From: Pseudomonas hygromyciniae
GTDB lineage: Bacteria > Pseudomonadota > Gammaproteobacteria > Pseudomonadales > Pseudomonadaceae
Direction: 5' to 3'
Length of the DNA: 64,000 nucleotides
Assembly: GCF_016925675.1 (NCBI RefSeq)
Contig: NZ_CP070506.1
Coordinates: 1,858,501 to 1,922,500, forward strand
Position 1 is the stretch's first letter. Each line of letters starts with the position of its first letter. The notes beneath the pieces were generated by a model. That model was given only the letters and a program-made list of their open reading frames with translations, did not search any database and was not told where the DNA came from. Shown piece after piece: positions 1 through 7,247 of this stretch. A program made the position numbers and the translations under genes.

Positions 1-654
1 GTGCAGCAGCAGTTCGGCCGGGCCCAGGGAGTTGGGGACCATCACGGTGGAGGCGAGGTCGCCGCTGCGGGTTGCCAGTTTCATTGCAACCTGGGAGTGG
101 GCGTAGGCCGAAAAGCCCTTGCCACCGAACTCCTTGGGAATGATCAGGGCAAAGAAGCCATGTTGCTTGATATGGTCCCAGGCCGCCGCCGGCAGGTCCA
201 TGGCCTGGCCGATTTCCCAGTCGGTGACCATGGCGCACAGCTCTTCGGTGGGGCCGTCGATAAAGGCCTGTTCTTCTTCGGTCAATTGCGCCTTGGGGTA
301 GGCCAGCAACTTGTCCCAGTCGGGGCGACCGCTGAACAGTTCGCCGTCCCACCACACGGTACCGGCGTCGATGGCATCGCGCTCGGTCTCGGACATTGGC
401 GGCAAGACTTTCTGGAACCAGTTGAACAGCGGTGCGGTGAAATACTGGCGGCGCAGGTCGGGCAGCAGCAGCGGTGCGGCGATTGCCGCCAGCAGGACCC
501 AGAACACCAGCAGCAGCCAGCCCGGTGCATGGCTGAAGGCGCCCATCGCCAACAGATAGACGGCGACCACACCCAGGGCGGGCAGGGGCGCGGTGCGACG
601 GTGTGCCAGGTAGGCAATGCCGAGCACCAGAACCAGTATCCACAACAACAGCAT
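1..654 (-). CDS. fadE: Acyl-CoA dehydrogenase, FadE type (5' part only)
   Basis: This is the first 218 codons of a gene running off the window edge. The ATG at 654 follows a GGAGGA Shine-Dalgarno sequence. The protein opens with two hydrophobic segments (about residues 1-30 and 35-60), as in the long membrane-associated FadE acyl-CoA dehydrogenases of gamma-proteobacteria. After a linker comes the start of the acyl-CoA dehydrogenase N-terminal domain, including 'FALIIPKEFGG' and 'SGDLASTVMVPNSLGPAELL'. The family carries out the FAD-dependent first oxidation of fatty acyl-CoA in beta-oxidation. The catalytic glutamate and the C-terminal domain lie outside the window, so only the family call is supported; FadE paralogues are common in Pseudomonas. 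Confidence 0.85.
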   Translation of the reverse strand, partial: MLLLWILVLVLGIAYLAHRRTAPLPALGVVAVYLLAMGAFSHAPGWLLLVFWVLLAAIAAPLLLPDLRRQYFTAPLFNWFQKVLPPMSETERDAIDAGTVWWDGELFSGRPDWDKLLAYPKAQLTEEEQAFIDGPTEELCAMVTDWEIGQAMDLPAAAWDHIKQHGFFALIIPKEFGGKGFSAYAHSQVAMKLATRSGDLASTVMVPNSLGPAELLLH

Positions 655-683
655 ATTCAATCCTCCGTGAAACCAGGGGCAGA

Positions 684-734
684 AACACCCTCAGAGCTTA
701 GCCGGCATCCGGCAAAGCGGTGCCTGAGGGTGTT
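684..734 (-). promoter_or_regulatory. Hairpin in the fadE leader
   Basis: A perfect 11-bp inverted repeat (AACACCCTCAG at 684-694, CTGAGGGTGTT at 724-734) lies 30 bp upstream of the fadE start. The loop holds a smaller GCCGG-cat-CCGGC hairpin. No T-run follows on either strand, so this is a possible leader structure rather than a clear terminator. Function unknown. Confidence 0.35.
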
Positions 735-856
735 ACGTGGTGTGGCGGGAAATGCTCTCCAGTCACAGGCAGCAGGCGCCGACATTTGGCCGAATCGTCG
801 TTATCCCTCGGTCGGGCCTGTGGTTAGACTCCAGGCTCGCCTCGGAGAAAATCCCC

Positions 857-1516
857 ATGAATGCGTACTTGAGTCCCAGCCGCTTCATCGATAGTGACCA
901 CCCTGCGGTGGTGGAGTTCGCCGAAAAAAATCGCGGTTCAAGCCGCGATCCCCGTGACCAGGCAGTCAGTCTGTATTACGCCGTGCGCGAAGCGGTGCGC
1001 TACAACCCTTACACCTTCAGCCGCGATCCGCAAACCCTGGCAGGCAGTTACGCGCTGGCCACCGGGCAGAGTTATTGCGTGCCCAAGGCCACCCTGCTGG
1101 CCGCTTGCGCCCGGCATTGCGGCATAGCGTCGCGTATTGGCCTGGCGGACGTGCGTAATCATTTATCGACGCCGCGCCTGATCGAGTTGCTCAAGAGTGA
1201 TGTGTTCGCCATGCATGGCTACACCGAACTGTATCTGCACGGGCGCTGGGTCAAGGCCACGCCAGCGTTCAACAGCCAACTGTGCGAATTGTTCGATGTG
1301 CCACCCCTGGATTTTGACGGAATCAACGACAGCGTGTTCCACCCATTCAACCGCCAGGGACAGCGCTCCATGGAGTACGTGCTGGACCATGGGCAATTTG
1401 CCGAGGTGCCCGAGGAATTCTTCTTTGCCCACCTTGAGAAATGTTACCCGCACCTGTTTGGCGAGCAGTCGCCGCAATTGCTAGGCGATATGCAGAGCGA
1501 TTTGAGTCGCGGCTGA
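857..1516 (+). CDS. Transglutaminase-like domain protein
   Basis: The protein has 219 residues. The ATG at 857 follows a GGAG at 844-847; an in-frame extension back to 737 has no ribosome-binding site and looks non-coding. A transglutaminase-like core is visible: 'GQSYCVPKATLLAACAR' carries the likely nucleophile Cys74, followed by 'GIASRIGLADVRNHL' and then 'FAMHGYTELYLHGRWVKATPAFN' with the likely catalytic His120. The third position, usually Asp-Pro, reads Thr-Pro here, so the triad is atypical. Proteins of this fold act as cysteine peptidases or peptide-modifying enzymes; the substrate cannot be told. It sits 43 bp upstream of a glutathione S-transferase on the same strand and may be co-transcribed with it. 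Confidence 0.75.
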   Translation: MNAYLSPSRFIDSDHPAVVEFAEKNRGSSRDPRDQAVSLYYAVREAVRYNPYTFSRDPQTLAGSYALATGQSYCVPKATLLAACARHCGIASRIGLADVRNHLSTPRLIELLKSDVFAMHGYTELYLHGRWVKATPAFNSQLCELFDVPPLDFDGINDSVFHPFNRQGQRSMEYVLDHGQFAEVPEEFFFAHLEKCYPHLFGEQSPQLLGDMQSDLSRG

Positions 1517-1559
1517 ACCGGCGTATGCTGCTGCGGCATTCATCCACTGGGAGGCGGTC

Positions 1560-2177
1560 ATGCTGAAGATCTGGGGTCGTAAAAATTCATCAAACGTCAG
1601 GAAGGCACTGTGGTGCGCCGAGGAACTCGGCCTGGACTATGAGGCAATTGATGCGGGCGGGGCCTTTGGCGTGGTCGATACGCCGCAATATCGGGCGTTG
1701 AACCCTAACGGCCGGGTGCCAATGATTGAGGACGGCGAGTTCGTGTTGTGGGAGTCCAACACCATCGTGCGTTACCTCTGCGCCAAACAGGCATCGAGCT
1801 GGTACCCCACGGATCTACAGGCGCGAGCCAACGCCGAGAAGTGGATGGATTGGACCACTTCGACCTTTGCCGAACCGTTCAAGACGGTGTTCTGGGGCAT
1901 TCTGCGGACCCCGGCCGAGCAACAGAACTGGGACAACATCCATGCCGGGCGCAAGGCATGTATCGAGGTGTTGAACACCGTGGACCAGGCCCTGGCCGAG
2001 CAGCCTTACCTGTCCGGTACCGACATCGGCATGGGTGATATTCCCTTGGGCAGCTTTATTTACGCCTGGTTCGAGATGCCGATCGAACGCCCGGCGATGC
2101 CCCATCTGGAGGCGTGGTACCAGCGTTTGCAGCAACGTCCGGCCTATCAAAAAGCGGTTATGACCGCGTTGACTTAA
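1560..2177 (+). CDS. Glutathione S-transferase family protein
   Basis: A complete cytosolic GST of 205 residues. The start is preceded by GGGAGG. The N-terminal thioredoxin-fold domain (about residues 1-80) opens 'MLKIWGRKNSSNVRKALW', with Ser10/Ser11 in the glutathione-activating region, then 'NGRVPMIEDGEFVLWESNTI', which holds the cis-proline and the Glu-Ser glutathione-binding pair. The all-helical C-terminal domain has the usual 'IGMGDIPLGSFIYAW' helix with its N-capping residue. Family members conjugate or reduce electrophiles with glutathione; the substrate is not predictable. Confidence 0.9.
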   Translation: MLKIWGRKNSSNVRKALWCAEELGLDYEAIDAGGAFGVVDTPQYRALNPNGRVPMIEDGEFVLWESNTIVRYLCAKQASSWYPTDLQARANAEKWMDWTTSTFAEPFKTVFWGILRTPAEQQNWDNIHAGRKACIEVLNTVDQALAEQPYLSGTDIGMGDIPLGSFIYAWFEMPIERPAMPHLEAWYQRLQQRPAYQKAVMTALT

Positions 2178-2208
2178 TACTGACTATTAATACAGGTGAC
2201 TGTACTTG

Positions 2209-2246
2209 TGCGGCGCGGGCAAGCACCATGCTTGCCGTGCGCCGCA
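2209..2246 (+). other. Strong hairpin after the GST gene
   Basis: TGCGGCGCGGGCAAGC (2209-2224) pairs with GCTTGCCGTGCGCCGCA (2230-2246), with one bulged base and a 5-nt loop. It lies between the GST stop and the ABC exporter. There is no U-tract, so it may block read-through or protect the 3' end rather than act as a classical terminator. Confidence 0.4.
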
Positions 2247-2311
2247 GTTGTATTACTTAGCGCACGCCCTTATCTATTCTTTCTATTCCCTTCCTTGGTG
2301 CGTAATCCGAT

Positions 2312-3244
2312 ATGAGTTCCGCTCTGTCCATCCGGCAGCTAACCAAAACCTACGGCAACGGTTTCCAGGCCCTGAGTGGTATCGATCTGGATGTCGCCGA
2401 AGGTGATTTTTTCGCATTGCTCGGCCCCAACGGTGCCGGCAAATCCACCACCATCGGCATTCTGTCGACCCTGGTCAACAAGACCAGTGGCACGGTGAGT
2501 ATCTTTGGCCATGACCTGGATAAATCCCCGGCCGCGCTCAAGCGCAGCATTGGCGTGGTACCCCAGGAGTTCAACTTCAACCAGTTTGAAAAGACCTTCG
2601 ATATCGTGGTGACCCAGGCCGGTTACTATGGCATCCCGCCGAAGATCGCCAAGGAGCGCGCCGAGCAGTACCTGACCCAGTTGGGGTTGTGGGACAAGCG
2701 CGACGTGCCATCACGTTCCCTGTCCGGCGGCATGAAGCGGCGCCTGATGATCGCCCGTGCCCTGGTGCACGAGCCACGCCTGCTGATCCTCGACGAACCG
2801 ACGGCGGGGGTGGACATTGAGTTACGTCGCTCGATGTGGACCTTTCTCACCGAACTGAACCAGAAAGGCATCACCATCATCCTCACCACCCATTACCTGG
2901 AAGAGGCTGAACAGTTGTGCCGCAACATCGGCATCATCGACCACGGCACCATTGTCGAGAACACCAGCATGCGCAACCTGCTGGGCCAGTTGCATGTGGA
3001 GACGTTCCTGCTGGACCTTAAGAACAACCTGTCGGTGCCGCCGCAGTTGATTGGCTACCCGACCCGCCTGGTAGACAGCCATACGCTGGAAGTCCAGGTT
3101 GATAAAGCCGTGGGCATCACCGCGCTGTTCAGCCAGTTGGCTTTGCAGAATATTGAAGTGTTGAGCCTGCGTAACAAAACCAATCGCCTTGAGGAGTTGT
3201 TCGTGTCCCTGGTGGAGAAGAATCTGGCGAAGGTGGCGGTATGA
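2312..3244 (+). CDS. ABC transporter ATP-binding protein (YadG type)
   Basis: A 310-residue ABC-2 type ATPase. It has Walker A 'GPNGAGKST' (38-46), signature 'LSGGM' (137-141) and Walker B 'LLILDEP' (157-163), followed by the ABC-2 'TAGVD' and 'TTHYLEEAEQL' motifs. The last ~90 residues form the C-terminal extension typical of exporter ATPases. It ends in an ATGA overlap with the permease gene, so the two are translationally coupled. The pair resembles the E. coli YadG-YadH exporter; the cargo is unknown. The Shine-Dalgarno sequence before the ATG is weak. Confidence 0.9.
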   Translation: MSSALSIRQLTKTYGNGFQALSGIDLDVAEGDFFALLGPNGAGKSTTIGILSTLVNKTSGTVSIFGHDLDKSPAALKRSIGVVPQEFNFNQFEKTFDIVVTQAGYYGIPPKIAKERAEQYLTQLGLWDKRDVPSRSLSGGMKRRLMIARALVHEPRLLILDEPTAGVDIELRRSMWTFLTELNQKGITIILTTHYLEEAEQLCRNIGIIDHGTIVENTSMRNLLGQLHVETFLLDLKNNLSVPPQLIGYPTRLVDSHTLEVQVDKAVGITALFSQLALQNIEVLSLRNKTNRLEELFVSLVEKNLAKVAV

Positions 3245-4020
3245 ATTCCGAGTTCCGACCCAACCTGGTAGCGCTCAATACCATCGTCTACCGCGAAGTG
3301 AAGCGCTTTATGCGCATCTGGCCACAGACCTTGCTGCCACCTGCGATCACCATGGTCCTGTACTTCGTGATCTTCGGGAACCTGATCGGCCGGCAGATTG
3401 GCGATATGGGTGGCTTCACTTACATGGAGTACATCGTGCCGGGGCTGATCATGATGTCGGTGATCACCAACTCCTACGGCAACGTGGTGTCGAGTTTCTT
3501 TGGCAGCAAGTTCCAGCGTTCCATTGAGGAATTGATGGTCTCGCCGGTATCGCCACACACCATCCTGATCGGCTACACCCTGGGCGGCGTTCTGCGTGGC
3601 TTGATGGTCGGGGCGATTGTGACGGTGCTGTCGATGTTCTTCACCGACCTGCAGGTGCATCACCTGGGCGTGACTATCCTGGTGGTGGTACTGACGGCGA
3701 CAATCTTCTCGCTGCTGGGCTTTATCAACGCAGTGTTTGCGCGCAACTTCGATGATATCTCGATCATCCCGACCTTTGTGCTGACCCCGCTGACTTACCT
3801 GGGCGGTGTGTTTTATTCGATCACCTTGCTGCCGCCCTTCTGGCAGACCGTGTCGATGGCCAACCCGGTGCTGCATATGGTCAATGCCTTTCGCTACGGG
3901 ATCCTCGGGGTTTCGGATATCAAGATCAGCGTGGCGATCACCTTCATGATCGTGGCGACAGTGGTGTTGTATATCGGCTGCGCGCGGTTGCTGGTGAGCG
4001 GGCGCGGGATGCGTACCTAA
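3241..4020 (+). CDS. ABC-2 type permease (YadH type)
   Basis: A 259-residue integral membrane protein with about six hydrophobic segments. The ABC-2 signature 'FEELMVSPVSP'-like region reads 'SIEELMVSPVSPHTIL', and the C-terminal conserved loop 'MANPVLHMVNAFRYGILG' is present. Its ATG overlaps the stop of the ATPase gene (ATGA), so the two make one exporter in the inner membrane. Related pairs export polysaccharide, lipid or drug-like compounds; no neighbour points to a substrate. Confidence 0.9.
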   Translation: MNSEFRPNLVALNTIVYREVKRFMRIWPQTLLPPAITMVLYFVIFGNLIGRQIGDMGGFTYMEYIVPGLIMMSVITNSYGNVVSSFFGSKFQRSIEELMVSPVSPHTILIGYTLGGVLRGLMVGAIVTVLSMFFTDLQVHHLGVTILVVVLTATIFSLLGFINAVFARNFDDISIIPTFVLTPLTYLGGVFYSITLLPPFWQTVSMANPVLHMVNAFRYGILGVSDIKISVAITFMIVATVVLYIGCARLLVSGRGMRT

Positions 4021-4031
4021 GCAAGGTCTAA

Positions 4032-4097
4032 AAATGTGGGAGCGGGCTTGTGTGGGAGCGGGCAAGCCCGCTCCTACACAAACCTGCTCCCACATTT
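4032..4097. repeat. REP-type inverted repeat
   Basis: 'AAATGTGGGAGCGGG' at the left pairs imperfectly with 'CCTGCTCCCACATTT' at the right, around an inner hairpin GCGGGC-aa-GCCCGC. It sits between the convergent exporter and tetR genes and may act as a bidirectional transcription barrier. Confidence 0.8.
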
Positions 4098-4112
4098 GGA
4101 TTTGTGTTTATC

Positions 4113-4658
4113 TCAGGGCTGCAGGGCGATTTCGATCAGTTCATACAGTTCTTCGACCCGCATCGGTGCAGCGCCAAACAAAATCCGAAACACCGTCGGC
4201 GCCGCCAGCAGATTGATCAGCCGATCTACGCTGGGCAATGCCTGGCCGCTAGCCTGGTAACGATCCAGGATCACCTGCAACTGCCCGCCCAGAATGGTTA
4301 CGCAATACCCCGGCGTCTGGCTGGACTGCACGTCGCGCATCATGTTGCGCCCCGGTTCCGAACTCATCTCGTCCAGGTACTGCTCGGCCCAGGCTTGCAG
4401 GTCGCCGCGCAGGCTGCCGGTGTTGGCCGGCTCGCTGTCCGGGCGCATGCGCGCCAAGGCGACGTCGGCGAGCAGGGCGGCGAGGTCGCCCCAGCGCCGG
4501 TAAATGGTCGACGGCGTGACCCCTGCACGTGCGGCGATTTGCGGCACGGTCACGCTGGCGCGCTCTTGCTCCTGTAGCAACTGGCGCACCGCCGAATGAA
4601 CTGATTCTTGTACCCGGGCACTACGGCCCCCCGGGCGAAGGCCTTCTTTAATCGCCAT
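4113..4658 (-). CDS. TetR-family transcriptional regulator
   Basis: The protein has 181 residues. An N-terminal TetR helix-turn-helix (about residues 18-65) reads 'LLQEQERASVTVPQIAARAG' then 'VTPSTIYRRWGD'. The C-terminal ligand/dimerisation domain resembles the TetR_C group found beside efflux genes. It is divergent from an MFS transporter gene 90 bp away, so it probably represses that gene and itself in the absence of a ligand. The ligand is unknown. Confidence 0.88.
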   Translation of the reverse strand: MAIKEGLRPGGRSARVQESVHSAVRQLLQEQERASVTVPQIAARAGVTPSTIYRRWGDLAALLADVALARMRPDSEPANTGSLRGDLQAWAEQYLDEMSSEPGRNMMRDVQSSQTPGYCVTILGGQLQVILDRYQASGQALPSVDRLINLLAAPTVFRILFGAAPMRVEELYELIEIALQP

Positions 4659-4715
4659 GCCAAAACCTTAACACAAAGAATTTGCTTTAAGCGCGACCCA
4701 GTAGCACACTGCACA

Positions 4716-4734
4716 AAAGCAAAATATTAGCTTT
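4716..4734. promoter_or_regulatory. Candidate TetR operator in the tetR/MFS divergent region
   Basis: The imperfect palindrome AAAGC-aaaatatta-GCTTT lies between the divergent genes and just upstream of the MFS ribosome-binding site. A related 'TTTGCTTTAAGCG' occurs at about 4681. The position fits autorepression plus MFS control; this is inference from symmetry only. Confidence 0.35.
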
Positions 4735-4748
4735 AGCGGAGCGTGCCC

Positions 4749-5933
4749 ATGCCCAGCGTCACTTCTCACCGTTCCAGCCTGGTGTTCCTGGCGATCACCT
4801 TGCTGACGTTTCTCGCCGCCTCCAGCGCGCCGACGCCGTTGTATCACCTTTACCAGGAGGGCCTGCAGTTTTCCGCCGGCATCTTGACCCTGATCTTCGG
4901 CGTCTATGCCTTGAGCCTGCTGGCGGCCTTGTTGACCGTCGGTTCGCTTTCGGATCACCTGGGGCGCAAGCCGGTGATCTTTGTCGCGCTGATCCTGAAT
5001 ATGCTGGCGATGCTGCTGTTTATCCATGCAGACAGTGTCGCCTGGCTGATCGCTGCCCGCACCTTGCAGGGTTTCGCCACGGGCATGGCCACCGCCGTAC
5101 TCGGTGCCGCCTTGTTGGATACCGACCGCCAGCAGGGCCCGCTGGTCAACAGTGTCGCGCCGTTGCTGGGCATGGCTTGTGGCGCCATGGGCAGCAGTTT
5201 ACTGGTGGAGTTCGCGCCGCTGCCGACCCAGTTGATCTATTGGGCCTTGTTAGCGCTGATGGTGTTGCAGAGCCTGTATGTCTGGCGCCTGCCGGAAAGC
5301 GTCAGCCCCATCCCTGGCGCGCTCGCCTCGCTATGGCCGACCCTGCATGTGCCGCCCCAGGCGCGTCGGGCCTTGTGGCTGTCGCTGCCGGTGGATATCG
5401 CCGTGTGGGCCATGGGCGGTTTCTATTTGTCGCTGGCGCCGTCGCTGGTAAGGGCGGCGACCGGGTCGACATCCAACCTGATCGGTGGCGGCCTGGTCGC
5501 GGTGTTGACCTTGAGCGGTGCGGTGATGATTTTCAGCCTGCGCAATCGCCCGGCAGACAAGGTACTGCGCCTGGGGGCCGGTCTGTTGGCCGGGGGCGTC
5601 GCACTGATCCTTGGTGCGGTCCACAGCGCTAGCCTGAGCTTGTTTTTCTTCGCCACGCTGGTGGCCGGCAGCGGATTTGGTGCAGGTTTTCTCGGCGCGC
5701 TGCGCAGCGTAGTTCCCCTGGCCTTGCCCCATGAGCGGGCCGGGCTGATGTCGGCGTTCTACGTCCTCAGTTACCTGGCGTTCTGCCTGCCGACCCTGTT
5801 GGCGGGTAACCTGACCCGCAGTTTTGGTTTGATCGCTACTACTGACGGCTACGGTGCGGTGCTGATCGTATTGTCGCTCGGGGCCTTGATTGGCTTGATG
5901 ACGCAAGCATCGGCCAAAGCCGTATATAGGTAA
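4749..5933 (+). CDS. MFS transporter
   Basis: A 394-residue, 12-helix major facilitator. The ATG at 4749 (preceded by GGAG at 4738) is preferred over a GTG two codons upstream. The loop 2-3 motif 'SLSDHLGRKPVIFVAL' matches the MFS motif A (G-x-L-x-D-x-x-G-R-K). The paired, divergent TetR regulator suggests an inducible drug or metabolite exporter of the inner membrane. No substrate can be assigned. Confidence 0.88.
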   Translation: MPSVTSHRSSLVFLAITLLTFLAASSAPTPLYHLYQEGLQFSAGILTLIFGVYALSLLAALLTVGSLSDHLGRKPVIFVALILNMLAMLLFIHADSVAWLIAARTLQGFATGMATAVLGAALLDTDRQQGPLVNSVAPLLGMACGAMGSSLLVEFAPLPTQLIYWALLALMVLQSLYVWRLPESVSPIPGALASLWPTLHVPPQARRALWLSLPVDIAVWAMGGFYLSLAPSLVRAATGSTSNLIGGGLVAVLTLSGAVMIFSLRNRPADKVLRLGAGLLAGGVALILGAVHSASLSLFFFATLVAGSGFGAGFLGALRSVVPLALPHERAGLMSAFYVLSYLAFCLPTLLAGNLTRSFGLIATTDGYGAVLIVLSLGALIGLMTQASAKAVYR

Positions 5934-5992
5934 AACAGATAACAGTTAGAGATATTACCCGTTATATAGATATTCGTTGTGCTTCTATCATG

Positions 5993-6025
5993 GGCTCAAC
6001 CTCATACGAGGAAGAGGATTGAGCC
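5993..6025 (+). promoter_or_regulatory. Leader hairpin abutting the start of the TDT transporter gene
   Basis: GGCTCAA (5993-5999) pairs with TTGAGCC (6019-6025), directly touching the ATG at 6026. An inner CCTC-atac-GAGG stem (6000-6011) involves part of the purine-rich ribosome-binding region. If formed, this structure would limit ribosome access. No ligand or temperature dependence can be inferred. Confidence 0.4.
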
Positions 6026-7180
6026 ATGACCTGCCCCAATAGCATCACCCCCAGTTACAAACCGTTCAGCCATTTGGCCGCCCCTAGGGAAGTGATTCGC
6101 CAGTTCACCCCCAACTGGTTCGCCGCCACCATGGGCACCGGCGTGCTGGCGTTGGCCCTGGCGCAATTGCCGGTGCAACTGCCGGGTGTCTATGCCGTCG
6201 CCGAAGGGCTGTGGTTGCTGACGATATTCCTGTTTGTGTTGTTCAGCGCCTTGTACGCCGCGCGCTGGGTGATGTTCTACGACGAAGCGCGGCGAATTTT
6301 CGGACACTCCACGGTCTCGATGTTCTTCGGCACCATCCCCATGGGCCTGGCAACCATCATCAACGGCCTGCTGCTGTTTGGCCTGCCGCGCTGGGGCGAG
6401 GGCGTGGTGCAATTGGCCGAAGCCCTGTGGTGGCTGGACGTGGCCATGGCCCTGGCGTGCGGGGTGCTGATCCCGTTCATGATGTTTACCCGCCAGGAAC
6501 ACAGCATCGACCAGATGACCGCCGTTTGGCTGCTGCCAGTGGTGGCTGCCGAAGTCGCCGCCGCCAGTGGTGGCCTGCTGGCGCCGCACCTCGTCGACGC
6601 CCATTCGCAACTGGTGATGCTGGTGACCAGCTACGTGCTCTGGGCATTTTCCCTGCCAGTTGCATTCAGCATTCTGACGATCCTGATGCTGCGCATGGCC
6701 CTGCATAAACTGCCCCACGCCAATATGGCCGCGTCGAGCTGGCTGGCCCTTGGCCCGATCGGCACCGGTGCCCTGGGTATGTTGCTGCTGGGCCAGGACG
6801 CGCCGGCCATCTTCGCCGCCAATGGTTTTGCCGGGATCGGTGAGATTGCCGCAGGCCTGGGGCTGGTGGCCGGGATCACCTTGTGGGGGCTGGGGCTGTG
6901 GTGGATGTTGATCGCGGTGCTGATCACCCTGCGTTACCTGCGCGCCGGTATTCCATTCAACCTGGGCTGGTGGGGCTTTACCTTCCCGTTGGGCGTGTAT
7001 GCCCTGACCACCTTGAAACTGGGCAGCACCTTGCACCTGGCATTTTTCAGCGTGACCGGTAGCGTGCTGGTCGCCGCCCTGGCGCTGATGTGGCTGGTTG
7101 TCAGCAAGCGCACGGTGCAGGGTGCCTATAAAGGCGAGCTGTTTGTTTCACCGTGCATTGCAGGATTGGGGAATAAGTAA
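6026..7180 (+). CDS. TDT/SLAC1-family transporter (tellurite-resistance/dicarboxylate transporter family)
   Basis: A 384-residue membrane protein with about ten predicted helices. It opens with the family motif 'FTPNWFAATMGTGVLALAL' (residues 28-46) and contains 'FFGTIPMGLATIINGLLLFG', both characteristic of the TehA/SLAC1/Mae1 (TDT) family. Members move anions such as C4-dicarboxylates, sulfite or chloride. The gene stands alone, with a structured leader, between an MFS gene and an acyltransferase gene, so its substrate is open. Confidence 0.85.
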   Translation: MTCPNSITPSYKPFSHLAAPREVIRQFTPNWFAATMGTGVLALALAQLPVQLPGVYAVAEGLWLLTIFLFVLFSALYAARWVMFYDEARRIFGHSTVSMFFGTIPMGLATIINGLLLFGLPRWGEGVVQLAEALWWLDVAMALACGVLIPFMMFTRQEHSIDQMTAVWLLPVVAAEVAAASGGLLAPHLVDAHSQLVMLVTSYVLWAFSLPVAFSILTILMLRMALHKLPHANMAASSWLALGPIGTGALGMLLLGQDAPAIFAANGFAGIGEIAAGLGLVAGITLWGLGLWWMLIAVLITLRYLRAGIPFNLGWWGFTFPLGVYALTTLKLGSTLHLAFFSVTGSVLVAALALMWLVVSKRTVQGAYKGELFVSPCIAGLGNK

Positions 7181-7197
7181 GCAGGATTAGGTAAAGT

Positions 7198-7233
7198 CGT
7201 GGCCTGAAAAATCAATAAAGCCTTCAGGCCACG
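7198..7233 (+). terminator. Perfect 11-bp hairpin between transporter and acyltransferase genes
   Basis: CGTGGCCTGAA (7198-7208) and TTCAGGCCACG (7223-7233) form an uninterrupted stem with a 14-nt loop, 15 bp before the next ATG. It lacks a T-run, so it may be a weak terminator of the upstream gene or a leader structure of the downstream one. Confidence 0.4.
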
Positions 7234-7247
7234 CAGGAACACGGACG

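Noticed and set aside
1..894. 297-codon plus-strand open frame at the window start
   Set aside because: It is antisense to the fadE-type gene, whose frame carries clear family motifs and a ribosome-binding site.
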